57,719 bases of DNA from DAOUET01 sp034430155 (GTDB taxonomy: Bacteria; Chloroflexota; Anaerolineae; Anaerolineales; UBA4823): the NCBI GenBank assembly GCA_034430155.1, contig DAOUET010000085.1, positions 1 to 57,719 of the forward strand, in the 5' to 3' direction. Of this stretch, positions 16,194 through 24,970 are shown in pieces. Numbering within the stretch: the first letter of the stretch is position 1; every line of letters starts with the position of its first letter. The position numbers were made by a program, and so were the translations under genes. The notes beneath the pieces were generated by a model. That model ran no database searches. It was given only the letters and a program-made list of their open reading frames with translations, and was not told the DNA's origin.

Positions 16194-18692
16194 TTAGGGG
16201 TGACGAACCACCAGCGGAATCAGCAGATCATTGGGTTCTAGCGGCCTCACGACAGTTTGAAGGTAGTCGCCGGAGGCCACCAGAGCAAAGGGCTGCGGTC
16301 CCTTGGGGATGTTGGCGCCATGCACGAGGATGATATATGTGCCGTTAAAAGCAGCCGGGATGACCAAGCCTTCCACGTTGTTACAAGCATCCCATTTGCC
16401 ATCCCGCAGGCATTGACCAGAGGAGAGTAATCCTGCATTGCCAAAGTAATGAGCGCCATCTGGAGCTATCACTTCCAGGTCGAGATCGTTGACTAAAGCC
16501 TTGGCTGCTCCGGGTTCGCCGGGGTAGTCTGTCCATACCAGCGTGATACGGAAAGGACCACTACTGGTCAGAGGCGTGGGGGTTTCGGAGGGATTTGCGA
16601 CAGGTGAGGGCGTCGCCGTCGGCGGGCTGGTGGGCAGGGTTGTAGGAGTCAGCGTGGGTGGTGTAGTGGGGATAAGCATGTCATCCTGTTGGAAGGCGAT
16701 CACTGGTGTTGACTCCAGAGGCGTTGCAGATGTTGGAGTGAAGCTGGAATTGCCCGTTGTTCCCAAGCTAGATCCCAGCTTAGTGGAATATTTACTACTT
16801 TGTGGTTGTGGGTTGATGGTGCCTGTAGAAAGCCTGTAGGAGATGATTTCGCCGGTGTAGATGCCAGAGGTGGTGTCTTGCAACCATATCTGGCGAGGTG
16901 CAGCTGGAGCGATGCTCTCAACCAAATCCACGCGCCCCCAGCCGCTAACATTATTCGGGACCTGGGAAGGGATCTCCTGGGGATTGGTGTACTGGCCCGG
17001 GCTCATATCCACGGCTCCGTTTATCAGCGCCGCTTTCATCAAGGCTGCGCTGGGATCAATGACGCCCATTACTGTTGTGATCCATTCCCGCACTAAAGCG
17101 CCGGCCCCCGAAGTCAATGGTGTGGCCATGCTGGTTCCACCATCATAGGCATAATCTTGGTTATATTCTCCCCATCCAACCCCGGCTACCGGTTCGTGAG
17201 AGCGATCAGAGATGATCATTGTGCCGGGAGCCACTACATCTGGCTTAATTCGTCCATCGTCGGTCGGGCCGCGCCCAGAAAAAGCGGCGATACCATCTAC
17301 GTTGTCAGCCAAGAAATCGCTATGGATTGGGTCGACAGGAAAGTCCAGTGACCATGCGTCTCCCCAAGTGGTGTGGACGTTCGGCCGGTTATTCTCTGAG
17401 GCTCCCACGGTGACGACATTCTTAGCTGTTCCGGGCGAATAAATTGAATCGGGATCGATAATTCCGTCGTTGTTTGCGTCGATGCCTCCATTACCGGCCG
17501 CATAAAAAATGAGCATATCTTTATAAGCCCAGGCAGCACCGTCAACCTGCCAGGCTTTTGTATTATATCCGCCGAAGGGATTCGATATCCCGGTGGGGCC
17601 TCCCCAGGAATTGGAATGTAGACGCGCCCCGGTATCGTAAGCCGGGCGAAAAAGACCCGACAGAAGATCATATGGGATGCATTCCAGGCTACTCGTGATG
17701 GGATCATCGATAGCCTGCATGACCAGCTGGGCTTCCGGCGCTAGGCCCGCGAAAGAATTGCTGTAATGGTGACTAGAGGGATTGCTTCCTGAAAGCACAC
17801 CACTGCCCAGCACACTGCCAGAAACGTGTGTGCCATGACCGAGAAAATCGTTCCAAGAACTTCGTAAACCCAGGGAGGCGCAGATAGCCTGCCCTGCCAG
17901 GATACGTCCCAAAAAGTCCGGGCTCATTGAGGGTCCAGTTGAGCCAACATCTAAGCCCGAATCGGCTATCGCCACGATTTGGCCTTTCCCATAGAGCCCT
18001 AAAGAAGAGCGGATACTTTCAGCACGCATGGTAATTCCCCCAGCGACATTGTTCAGCAATTCCTGTTGGAAAGATGGCTCTATCCAAAGCACACCATCGA
18101 TGGCAGCCAGGGCATTCAGGCGGCTGTTGGGCAATTCTACCTTCAGATAGCCTGATAATTTGGTTTTCACCTGGAATTCAACCGCGCCTCCAAGAGCCTT
18201 GATTTGAGCGGTCATGCTATCAGGATCAGCGTCAGGTAGAATGACCACATCTAAACTTATTGGTCCGATATCGCTGTCGAGTCCTGCTTCTTGTAAAGAG
18301 GCCGCCAGGCGATAGGCGGATTGGTAAGGTCCTATCCAGCGTACAAAGGGGAACTTCACGATCTCGTCTCTAGTAGCAAAGTCCATACGGCTGATGAAAG
18401 CGTAGTCGGGGATATATCCGTACAATTTGACTCCGGCATGTTCCACCGCATCTTTCCATGCCTCTCGTACAGGACCTGTAAATTGCAGCAAGTAGGTTGA
18501 TTGACCAGTTGGTAATGGGGAAGAGATACCACTAAGGTGGAGATCTGGATCGCCACGAAGAGGATCAAACCTGGCATATTGTAGGTGGATATATGGTACA
18601 TTGGTTGGTTGTGCCCAGCTGATTGCTGGCCCCACCCCTAAAACCAGCACAAAGGCAACCATTAAGACGCTCCAGGGATTAATTCTCTTCAT
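16194..18692 (-). CDS. Secreted subtilisin-like serine peptidase (S8)
   Basis: 832 residues. A signal peptide (MKRINPWSVLMVAFVLVLGV..., cleavage after AWA near 27) leads into a propeptide-like region to about 230. The S8 domain follows with catalytic Asp244 (VAIADSGLDVG), His286 (FLGHGTHVSG), oxyanion Asn401 (AAGNGG) and Ser521 (GGTSMATPLTSG). After the catalytic domain comes a jelly-roll C-terminal domain (ITLVWTDYPGEP, VNDLDLEVIAPDG) interrupted by about 85 residues of Ser/Thr/Pro-rich sequence. It is probably exported and degrades proteins outside the cell. No ribosome site is obvious at the ATG. Confidence 0.92.
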   Translation of the reverse strand: MKRINPWSVLMVAFVLVLGVGPAISWAQPTNVPYIHLQYARFDPLRGDPDLHLSGISSPLPTGQSTYLLQFTGPVREAWKDAVEHAGVKLYGYIPDYAFISRMDFATRDEIVKFPFVRWIGPYQSAYRLAASLQEAGLDSDIGPISLDVVILPDADPDSMTAQIKALGGAVEFQVKTKLSGYLKVELPNSRLNALAAIDGVLWIEPSFQQELLNNVAGGITMRAESIRSSLGLYGKGQIVAIADSGLDVGSTGPSMSPDFLGRILAGQAICASLGLRSSWNDFLGHGTHVSGSVLGSGVLSGSNPSSHHYSNSFAGLAPEAQLVMQAIDDPITSSLECIPYDLLSGLFRPAYDTGARLHSNSWGGPTGISNPFGGYNTKAWQVDGAAWAYKDMLIFYAAGNGGIDANNDGIIDPDSIYSPGTAKNVVTVGASENNRPNVHTTWGDAWSLDFPVDPIHSDFLADNVDGIAAFSGRGPTDDGRIKPDVVAPGTMIISDRSHEPVAGVGWGEYNQDYAYDGGTSMATPLTSGAGALVREWITTVMGVIDPSAALMKAALINGAVDMSPGQYTNPQEIPSQVPNNVSGWGRVDLVESIAPAAPRQIWLQDTTSGIYTGEIISYRLSTGTINPQPQSSKYSTKLGSSLGTTGNSSFTPTSATPLESTPVIAFQQDDMLIPTTPPTLTPTTLPTSPPTATPSPVANPSETPTPLTSSGPFRITLVWTDYPGEPGAAKALVNDLDLEVIAPDGAHYFGNAGLLSSGQCLRDGKWDACNNVEGLVIPAAFNGTYIILVHGANIPKGPQPFALVASGDYLQTVVRPLEPNDLLIPLVVRHP

Positions 18693-19002
18693 ATTGCTGA
18701 TCCGCGTCGATCAAATTGATGGATTCCTTTCTCTTTTTGGTTTCGAATAACGCTTCCCTGTAAATAACGGTTATTAAACCATGAGGAAAGTAGGAATATA
18801 AGGCCAATAAACCGGGGGTTACCTTTCGAAAATTCGGCAAAGGTCCATAAAGGGTATAATACTATTGATGCCCGAGGCTACGATCCGGATTGGATTCGAG
18901 CGCGGGAGAGAACATATGAGAACCAGTCAAAGAATGTTCCTAATTGTACAAGCAAAACTGGTATTGTAGACAAACTATTTTGTTAGGGGATATATTAATT
19001 CT
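18693..19002. other. Divergent promoter region
   Basis: A 310-bp gap between the divergent subtilase and nucleotidyltransferase genes. A TATAAT lies at about 18856-18861 without a good -35. AGGGG lies 15 nt before the ATG at 19003. No gene or RNA recognised. Confidence 0.4.
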
Positions 19003-20013
19003 ATGGAAGATACCTTAAAAATTGTAATACCCATGGCCGGATTAGGCACTCGTCTACGTCCGCATACCTGGAGTAAACCCAAGCAGCTGGTCAGTGTTGC
19101 GGGCAAAGCCGTCTTAGACCATGTTCTAGATACCCTCTCCACTTTGCCAGAACCTGAAAACATTGAACTGATTAATATCGTTGGATATCTTGCAGAACAG
19201 ATTGAAGAACACATGCTAGCGCATTATCCGCAGATAAAATCCCATTTTGTGTTACAGGAAAATCCACTCGGCCAGTCACATGCCATCTATCTGGCTCGAG
19301 AGTATCTTCAGGGACCGATGCTTATGGTCTTTGCGGATACCTTAATTGAAACAGATCTTTCTTTTTTGAACGACGAGGTCAACGAAGCAATCGCCTGGGT
19401 CAAGCCTGTCCCTGACCCAAGACGCTTTGGGGTAGCGGAGGTCGGTGAAAACGGATGCGTAAGAAGGCTAATAGAGAAACCCATAGACCTCAGCAACGAT
19501 CTGGCGGTTGTGGGCTTCTATTATTTCCAGCGAGCTGAAGATCTGATAGCTGCTATTGAGGAGCAAATGCGCCGGGACTTGCAACTGAAAGGGGAATACT
19601 TCCTGGTTGACGCCATCAACATTATGCTTGAACGCGGTTTGAAGATGCGGATTGAAAAAGTGGATGTTTGGCTGGATGCCGGCACGCTGGAAGCTTTGCT
19701 TGAGACCAATCACTATCTGCTGGATAACGGGCGTAATAATAGTGAGGATGCGACCAAACGGAATGGCGTCGTAGTGATCCCACCGGTTTTTATACATCCC
19801 AGCGCAAAAATTGTAAACTCTATTGTCGGACCATACGTTTCTCTAGGAGCAGGCTGTTGTGTTGAAAGCAGTATTTTGCGAGATTCGATCCTGGAAGATG
19901 AGGCCAAAGTGACCGACGTAATCCTGGAGAAGTCTTTGGTCGGTCGTCGTGCCCAAATCCGAAGGCGAGCAGGGACCATCAGTGCGGGGGATCAAACCGT
20001 GGTGATACTTTGA
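19003..20013 (+). CDS. Sugar-1-phosphate nucleotidyltransferase with left-handed beta-helix tail
   Basis: 336 residues. The N-terminal NTP-transferase domain opens IVIPMAGLGTRLRPHTWSKPKQL, the nucleotide-binding signature GxGTRLRPxTxxxPK. Asp111 in MLMVFADTLIETDL, the metal-binding position, and DVWLDAGTLEALLETN are also typical of RmlA/GlmU-like enzymes. From about residue 255 the sequence has hexapeptide-like repeats (IHPSAKIVNSIVGPYVSLG, then VESSILRDSILEDEA), the beta-helix of the long forms. It probably makes NDP-sugars for cell-surface polymers. The sugar is uncertain. Confidence 0.88.
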   Translation: MEDTLKIVIPMAGLGTRLRPHTWSKPKQLVSVAGKAVLDHVLDTLSTLPEPENIELINIVGYLAEQIEEHMLAHYPQIKSHFVLQENPLGQSHAIYLAREYLQGPMLMVFADTLIETDLSFLNDEVNEAIAWVKPVPDPRRFGVAEVGENGCVRRLIEKPIDLSNDLAVVGFYYFQRAEDLIAAIEEQMRRDLQLKGEYFLVDAINIMLERGLKMRIEKVDVWLDAGTLEALLETNHYLLDNGRNNSEDATKRNGVVVIPPVFIHPSAKIVNSIVGPYVSLGAGCCVESSILRDSILEDEAKVTDVILEKSLVGRRAQIRRRAGTISAGDQTVVIL

Positions 20014-20040
20014 TAGCCTGCCTGATAAATCTCGGAATTA

Positions 20041-20253
20041 ATGAGCGATAGTGTGGAATGTTACTCTGGAATAGAATACGCCGAACGACCTACTGCAATC
20101 TGGTGGCAGCAAGAGCGGTTGGAAATTATTGATATCTTAGAACGTCAACGCACCCCCGATGGTAAATATTATCGCGTACTTACAGCTGATGAGCAGCTTT
20201 TTGAGTTGTTCTACAACGAAATGATGGACGAATGGCGTATCCATCAACCATGA
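20041..20253 (+). CDS. Small DUF6504-like protein
   Basis: 70 residues. Its pattern RPTAIWWQQERLEIIDILER...GKYYRVLTADEQLFELFY resembles, from memory, the short DUF6504 family of one-domain beta proteins. It is in the same direction as, and 27 bp after, the nucleotidyltransferase gene, and 58 bp before the aminotransferase. No clear ribosome site. Function unknown; in other genomes such proteins sit near DNA polymerase or repair genes, which is not so here. Confidence 0.6.
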   Translation: MSDSVECYSGIEYAERPTAIWWQQERLEIIDILERQRTPDGKYYRVLTADEQLFELFYNEMMDEWRIHQP

Positions 20254-20311
20254 CTATTGTTGCATGCCGGGTGGATGATCAAACTCGGACAAAGGAATCA
20301 AAGGAGTTACG

Positions 20312-21475
20312 GTGAATCCACGTTATCTTTCAAAACGAGTCGTCGCCCTAAAACCTTCGGGAATCCGTAAGTTTTTCGATATCGTTGCCACAATGGACGA
20401 TGTGATATCACTGGGGATTGGAGAGCCGGATTTTATAACCCCTGATCCGATCCTACAGGCAGGCATCCACTCCCTGCAAAAAGGCGATACTCATTACACC
20501 TCCAATGCCGGCAGGCTGGATTTGCGGCAGTCGGTGGCTGAACATCTGTATGGCCTTTATGGGGTGAGGTATGACCCCGAATGTGAAATCATTATCACCG
20601 TGGGGGTGTCTGAAGCTCTTTATCTGGCGATGACTGCTCTGCTTGAACCTGGTGAAGAGATTATCATCCCGACGCCCTGCTTTGTATCCTACCAGGCAGA
20701 GGCAATCCTTGCTGGTGGAACCCCGATCGAACTGCCTACCTTCGTAAAAGATGGCTTCCAATTACGCCCGCAAGCGGTAGAAGACGCTATCACCCCACGC
20801 ACGAAAGCCATTTTGATCGCATATCCCAATAACCCAACTGGTGCGGTTGCCTCCCGGCAAACGCTGCTGGACCTGGCACAAATCGCAGAGGAACATGATT
20901 TAATCGTGATCTCCGATGAACTTTACGACCAGCTGGTTTACGGGGTACAGCACGTTTGTTTCTCATCGCTGCCAAATATGTGTGAGCGGACCATATTGCT
21001 GGGAGGATTTTCCAAGAATTATGCCATGACGGGATGGCGCATAGGATTTGCGGCTGCCCCGGCAGGTTTGTTAAAAGGGTTATTACGCATCCACCAATAC
21101 ACCATCATGTCTGCCCCAACCACTGCCCAGGCAGCTGCAGTTGAGGCGCTTAAGAATGGAAAGAGGCATGTTGAAGCAATGCGGGTTGAATACGATCGAC
21201 GGCGTAAATTGATTGTCAATGGGCTAAACCAGCTTGGGATGACAACAATAGAACCGCATGGCGCTTTTTATGCATTTCCCAGCATCATCGCTACTGGCAT
21301 GGACGATGAGACTTTTGCCCAAAAACTACTCGATGAAGAACGCGTCGCCGTGGTACCCGGTTCCTCATTTGGAGCCGGCGGAGCAGGATTCGTGCGCTGC
21401 TCGTATGCCACCGCTTATGAAAAAATTGAAGAGGCGCTTCAACGTATGGAGAAATTTATGCGGCGCTATGGCTGA
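20312..21475 (+). CDS. Class I/II aminotransferase (aspartate-type)
   Basis: 387 residues, starting at a GTG with AAGGAG 6 nt before it. The PLP lysine is Lys235 in LGGFSKNYAMTGWRIG. Asn174 (YPNNPTGA), Asp202 (ISDELYDQLVY) and the C-terminal Arg in GFVRCSYA complete the active site. SLGIGEPDFITP at residues 33-44 is the I-gamma aspartate/aromatic aminotransferase signature. The likely role is transamination of aspartate, alanine or aromatic amino acids; sequence does not choose. It ends 8 bp before gatB, suggesting co-transcription. Confidence 0.92.
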   Translation: MNPRYLSKRVVALKPSGIRKFFDIVATMDDVISLGIGEPDFITPDPILQAGIHSLQKGDTHYTSNAGRLDLRQSVAEHLYGLYGVRYDPECEIIITVGVSEALYLAMTALLEPGEEIIIPTPCFVSYQAEAILAGGTPIELPTFVKDGFQLRPQAVEDAITPRTKAILIAYPNNPTGAVASRQTLLDLAQIAEEHDLIVISDELYDQLVYGVQHVCFSSLPNMCERTILLGGFSKNYAMTGWRIGFAAAPAGLLKGLLRIHQYTIMSAPTTAQAAAVEALKNGKRHVEAMRVEYDRRRKLIVNGLNQLGMTTIEPHGAFYAFPSIIATGMDDETFAQKLLDEERVAVVPGSSFGAGGAGFVRCSYATAYEKIEEALQRMEKFMRRYG

Positions 21476-21483
21476 GAAATCAC

Positions 21484-22962
21484 ATGACTTTGGAATTTGA
21501 ACCCGTCATTGGCCTGGAAGTGCACGCCGAACTCCAGACCAAATCGAAAATGTTTTGCTCATGTCCGGTGGTAGATACCACCGTGGCTCAGCCCAATATT
21601 GCGGTTTGCCCGGTATGCTCGGGCATGCCAGGTGTGCTCCCGGTTGTTAATGAGCGTGCTGTGGAATATGCTCTGCGAGTCGCCTTAGCGCTGGAGTGCG
21701 ATATCGCCCACACCAGCATTTTTGCCCGAAAGAACTATTTCTACCCGGACTTACCGAAAGGATACCAGATTTCCCAATACGAACAGCCTCTGGCTCGTAA
21801 CGGTCGTCTGACGATCCTGATAGCCTCAGGACAGCGCCAAATCCGCATTCGCCGGGTGCATTTGGAAGAGGATACCGGCAAGCTTACTCATGTCAGCCAT
21901 GATGGAGAGAGCTATTCGCTGGTAGATCTAAACCGGGCGGGGGTGCCCTTGTTAGAGATCGTCTCCGAGCCCGACCTGCACTCAGCAGAGGAAGTGCGCG
22001 CATATGCAACTGGTCTGCGCTCCATCTTGCTTTATTTAGGGGTTAACTCCGGGGATATGCAGAAGGGCGTCATGCGGATTGAACCAAATGTCTCGGTGAG
22101 GCCCCTGGGACAGGTCGAATTTGGCACACGCGTCGAGATAAAGAATTTAAATAGCTTCCGAGCCTTGGAACGTTCCATGGAATACGAAATCGAGCGCCAA
22201 AGTGAGCTACTCAGGCAGGGTAAACGAATCATCCAGGAAACTGTAGGCTGGGATGAGAGCCGGGAAATCACCTTTACTCAGCGGGTCAAGGAGCAGGAAG
22301 ATGATTACCGTTATTTCCCAGAACCAGATTTACCGCCATTAGTGATCGAGCAGGATTGGATAGAACGTGTCCGGGCCGAGCTACCGGAATTGCCGGTAGA
22401 AAAGTTTAAGAGATTCCGCCAGCAGTACGATCTCTCCGAGTATGACGCCAATGTGCTGGTGGCAGAAAAAGCGGTTGCAGATTATTTTGAACAAAGCGCC
22501 GCGGCCATATCCGAGGTGCCTCCGAAAGTGCTGGCCAACTGGCTCACTGGGGAGTTCTTTGGATTGCTGAATCAGGCTGGGGCAAGTATCGAGTCGGCTC
22601 GCATTTTACCTGAAGAATTTGCTGGGTTAACCCGCATGGTAGTTAAAGGAGAAATAAACCAAAATACAGCTAAAAACGTTCTTGCGGAAATGTTTATCAC
22701 TGGAAAGCCAGCATCGCAGATCGTCTCCATGCGTGGTTTGCAGCAAATATCTGACCCGGATTTTATTGCCGAATTGGTCGATAGATCATTGCTAGAAAAC
22801 CCTGACCAAGTCGCTGATTATCTCAAAGGAAAAGAGTCAATTTCCCAATGGCTTTTTGGGCAGGTGATGCGCGCGGCCAGGGGGAAAGCGAACCCTAAAG
22901 TGGTTCAAAAGGTATTGAGCCGCAAGTTGGCCGAATTGAAGGATGTGAAAGCAGGAAAGTGA
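21484..22962 (+). CDS. gatB: Asp-tRNA(Asn)/Glu-tRNA(Gln) amidotransferase subunit B
   Basis: 492 residues, full-length GatB. FEPVIGLEVHAELQTKSKMFC at the N-terminus, zinc-site Cys in CSCPV and CPVCSGMPGVLPV, and the motif YFYPDLPKGYQISQYEQPL are diagnostic. The C-terminal YqeY-like tail (about 350-490) binds tRNA. GatB phosphorylates the mischarged aminoacyl-tRNA and amidates it with ammonia from GatA. It is separated from gatCA by about 10 kb and sits directly behind an aminotransferase gene. Confidence 0.97.
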   Translation: MTLEFEPVIGLEVHAELQTKSKMFCSCPVVDTTVAQPNIAVCPVCSGMPGVLPVVNERAVEYALRVALALECDIAHTSIFARKNYFYPDLPKGYQISQYEQPLARNGRLTILIASGQRQIRIRRVHLEEDTGKLTHVSHDGESYSLVDLNRAGVPLLEIVSEPDLHSAEEVRAYATGLRSILLYLGVNSGDMQKGVMRIEPNVSVRPLGQVEFGTRVEIKNLNSFRALERSMEYEIERQSELLRQGKRIIQETVGWDESREITFTQRVKEQEDDYRYFPEPDLPPLVIEQDWIERVRAELPELPVEKFKRFRQQYDLSEYDANVLVAEKAVADYFEQSAAAISEVPPKVLANWLTGEFFGLLNQAGASIESARILPEEFAGLTRMVVKGEINQNTAKNVLAEMFITGKPASQIVSMRGLQQISDPDFIAELVDRSLLENPDQVADYLKGKESISQWLFGQVMRAARGKANPKVVQKVLSRKLAELKDVKAGK

Positions 22963-23050
22963 GGGCGCAGCAGACCTCAATAAGGGAATTTGCGCCGATC
23001 GCTTTGTGCATTTTTACACAAACTGCATTGAAAATTATGCTATTCATCAC

Positions 23051-23079
23051 TTGACTAGTTGTCAGACATCTATTATGTT
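23051..23079 (+). promoter_or_regulatory. gdhA promoter
   Basis: TTGACT, a 17-nt spacer and TATGTT, giving a leader of about 145 nt before the glutamate dehydrogenase ATG. Confidence 0.6.
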
Positions 23080-23157
23080 TAACCCCTATTGTTGCTATAC
23101 CAGGGTTTACCGATATGTATTTTTCTGGATTAGAGATATCCTGCTCTTGCAATACTT

Positions 23158-23182
23158 GCGGGCATCTTACCGAGGTGCCCGC
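23158..23182 (+). other. Strong hairpin in the gdhA leader
   Basis: A 10-bp stem (GCGGGCATCT with AGGTGCCCGC) with a 5-nt loop, followed by an AT-rich but not T-only stretch. It lies between the promoter and the ribosome site and could be a leader structure. The stem core GGTGCCCGC also appears in the ferritin terminator. Confidence 0.45.
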
Positions 23183-23229
23183 ATATATTTAAACAAAAAC
23201 CAAGTTTTTCCATTAAGGAGACAATTTCA

Positions 23230-24516
23230 ATGGATGAACCAATAAATGCATTTAAGATGGCGCAGAGCCAGTTTGACCACGTGGCTGGTTTGTTAAACCT
23301 CGACCCGCAGGTCGCTGAAATGTTGCGCTGGCCAACCCGTGAGTTTAAATTTCAAATACCTGTTCGGGCAGACAACGGCACCATCAAGGTATATTTTGGT
23401 TACCGCGTTCAGCATAGTGACGCGCGGGGACCGTCAAAAGGAGGAATTCGCTTTCACCCGTCAGAGACCTTAGACACGGTGCGCGCTCTGGCGATGTGGA
23501 TGACCTGGAAAACCGCGGTTGCGGATATCCCTTTGGGAGGGGGCAAAGGAGGGGTTGCAGTCGATTCGGCTTCCCTTTCCATAGCAGAACAAGAAAGACT
23601 ATGCCGGGGATGGATCGATCAAATCTGGAGAAACATAGGGCCGCGCCAAGACGTTCCAGCTCCGGACGTGGGTAGCAACCCTCGTATGATGGGTTGGATG
23701 ATGGATGAGTATTCCAAGCTGGTGGGGCAATATACACCAGGTGTCATCACCGGCAAGCCGGTGGGCGGTGGCGGTTCTTTGGGCCGCACCGAAGCCACCG
23801 GATATGGTGTGATCTACAATGTACGCGAAGCTATGAAACATTTAAAAATGGATCCAGCCAAATCGGTCGCTGCAATCCAGGGTTTCGGTAATGTCTCGCA
23901 ATACGCCGCCATCGGCTTCAACGAGATCCTGGGTGGCAAGGTCGTGTGCGTATCTTACTGGGACCGCGATGACCGTCTCCCTTATACAGTTTACCATCCC
24001 GATGGCATCAACCCTACATTCCTGCAATCTATCTCCGACGTTTACGGGACCATTGATAAAGATAAGGCTCGTGAAGCTGGCTATATTATTGAGGACGGCG
24101 ATGAATGGATTGCCAAAGATGTGGATGTGCTGATCCCGGCTGCTCTGGAAGGCCAGATTAACACTGAAACGGTTGTACGCATCAGTGATCGGGTTCGACT
24201 GGTTGCCGAGGGAGCCAATGGCCCTACTACCCCAGAGGCCGACGAGGTTTTCAAACGCAACGGGGTGTTTGTCATACCCGACTTTTTGTGCAATGCAGGA
24301 GGCGTCACAGTCTCCTACTTTGAGAGCGTCCAAAACGATATGAATTTTTATTGGACTCGGGATGAAGTGCTCGATCGCTTGGATACCAGGATGACTCAGG
24401 CGTTTAATAGCGTGGTAGAAATGGCTGAAAGCGAAAAGGTGTTTATGCGCGACGCCGCCTATATGGTCGGAATCGCCCGGGTAGTCAAAGCGATGGAACT
24501 GAGAGGCTGGTTGTAA
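23230..24516 (+). CDS. gdhA: Glutamate dehydrogenase (Glu/Leu/Phe/Val family)
   Basis: 428 residues, typical of hexameric prokaryotic GDH. The active-site strand is PLGGGKGGVAVD, followed by APDVGSNPRMMGWMMDEYSKL. The dinucleotide-binding start is AIQGFGNVSQYAA. The residues AANGPTTPEAD-type and PDFLCNAGGVTVSYFE near the C-terminus are conserved. It interconverts glutamate with 2-oxoglutarate and ammonia. It has its own promoter and a terminator at 24544-24587, so it is monocistronic. Confidence 0.95.
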   Translation: MDEPINAFKMAQSQFDHVAGLLNLDPQVAEMLRWPTREFKFQIPVRADNGTIKVYFGYRVQHSDARGPSKGGIRFHPSETLDTVRALAMWMTWKTAVADIPLGGGKGGVAVDSASLSIAEQERLCRGWIDQIWRNIGPRQDVPAPDVGSNPRMMGWMMDEYSKLVGQYTPGVITGKPVGGGGSLGRTEATGYGVIYNVREAMKHLKMDPAKSVAAIQGFGNVSQYAAIGFNEILGGKVVCVSYWDRDDRLPYTVYHPDGINPTFLQSISDVYGTIDKDKAREAGYIIEDGDEWIAKDVDVLIPAALEGQINTETVVRISDRVRLVAEGANGPTTPEADEVFKRNGVFVIPDFLCNAGGVTVSYFESVQNDMNFYWTRDEVLDRLDTRMTQAFNSVVEMAESEKVFMRDAAYMVGIARVVKAMELRGWL

Positions 24517-24543
24517 AACCGGCAAGTCTTACCCGCCTTAATC

Positions 24544-24587
24544 CCCCTCCTCAGTGCAAGCCTTTTGCCTGCTGAAGAGGGGTTTTT
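24544..24587 (+). terminator. gdhA terminator
   Basis: CCCCTC...CAG pairs with CTG...GAGGGG over a long loop and is followed by TTTTT. Confidence 0.75.
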
Positions 24588-24743
24588 CACCGCTCTTATG
24601 TTGTTGATATCAGCACCGCTGCCAATGCTGGGCGTAGTAAAGTTTGTTTAATGGCAGCTTGCGTTCCCCTTCGAAATCTTATACAATCTCTACAGGTATC
24701 CTGTCTGAAGACTTATACATATCGATTAACCCCTAGAGGAGCT

Positions 24744-24932
24744 ATGTTGCCAACGCCAGAACTCATGCGGACTTTACTGGATGTTTGCCTGATAGGAATG
24801 TCCATGTTGGCGGTTTTTTTCCTGCGCAGGCGACGGCTATCCTTTCAGGCTTACATTAGTTGGGGGTTGATCGCACTGCTCCTGCCTGTAATCGGCCCAT
24901 TTCTTATTATCCTGACTCGTCCAGGCGATTGA
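24744..24932 (+). CDS. Small two-helix membrane protein
   Basis: 62 residues from the ATG at 24744, chosen for the AGAGGAG just before it. The frame is open upstream but poorly composed. Two hydrophobic segments (about 9-24 and 33-56) flank FLRRRRLSF, giving a hairpin with a positive loop. GPFLIILTRPG near the C-terminus resembles the PLDc_N/YxeO-type small membrane proteins. It lies 38 bp before the DUF5671-type gene and is probably co-expressed with it. Function unknown. Confidence 0.65.
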   Translation: MLPTPELMRTLLDVCLIGMSMLAVFFLRRRRLSFQAYISWGLIALLLPVIGPFLIILTRPGD

Positions 24933-24970
24933 CCCACATCTCTTACAATTGAGATAATCCCAAGACTTTT

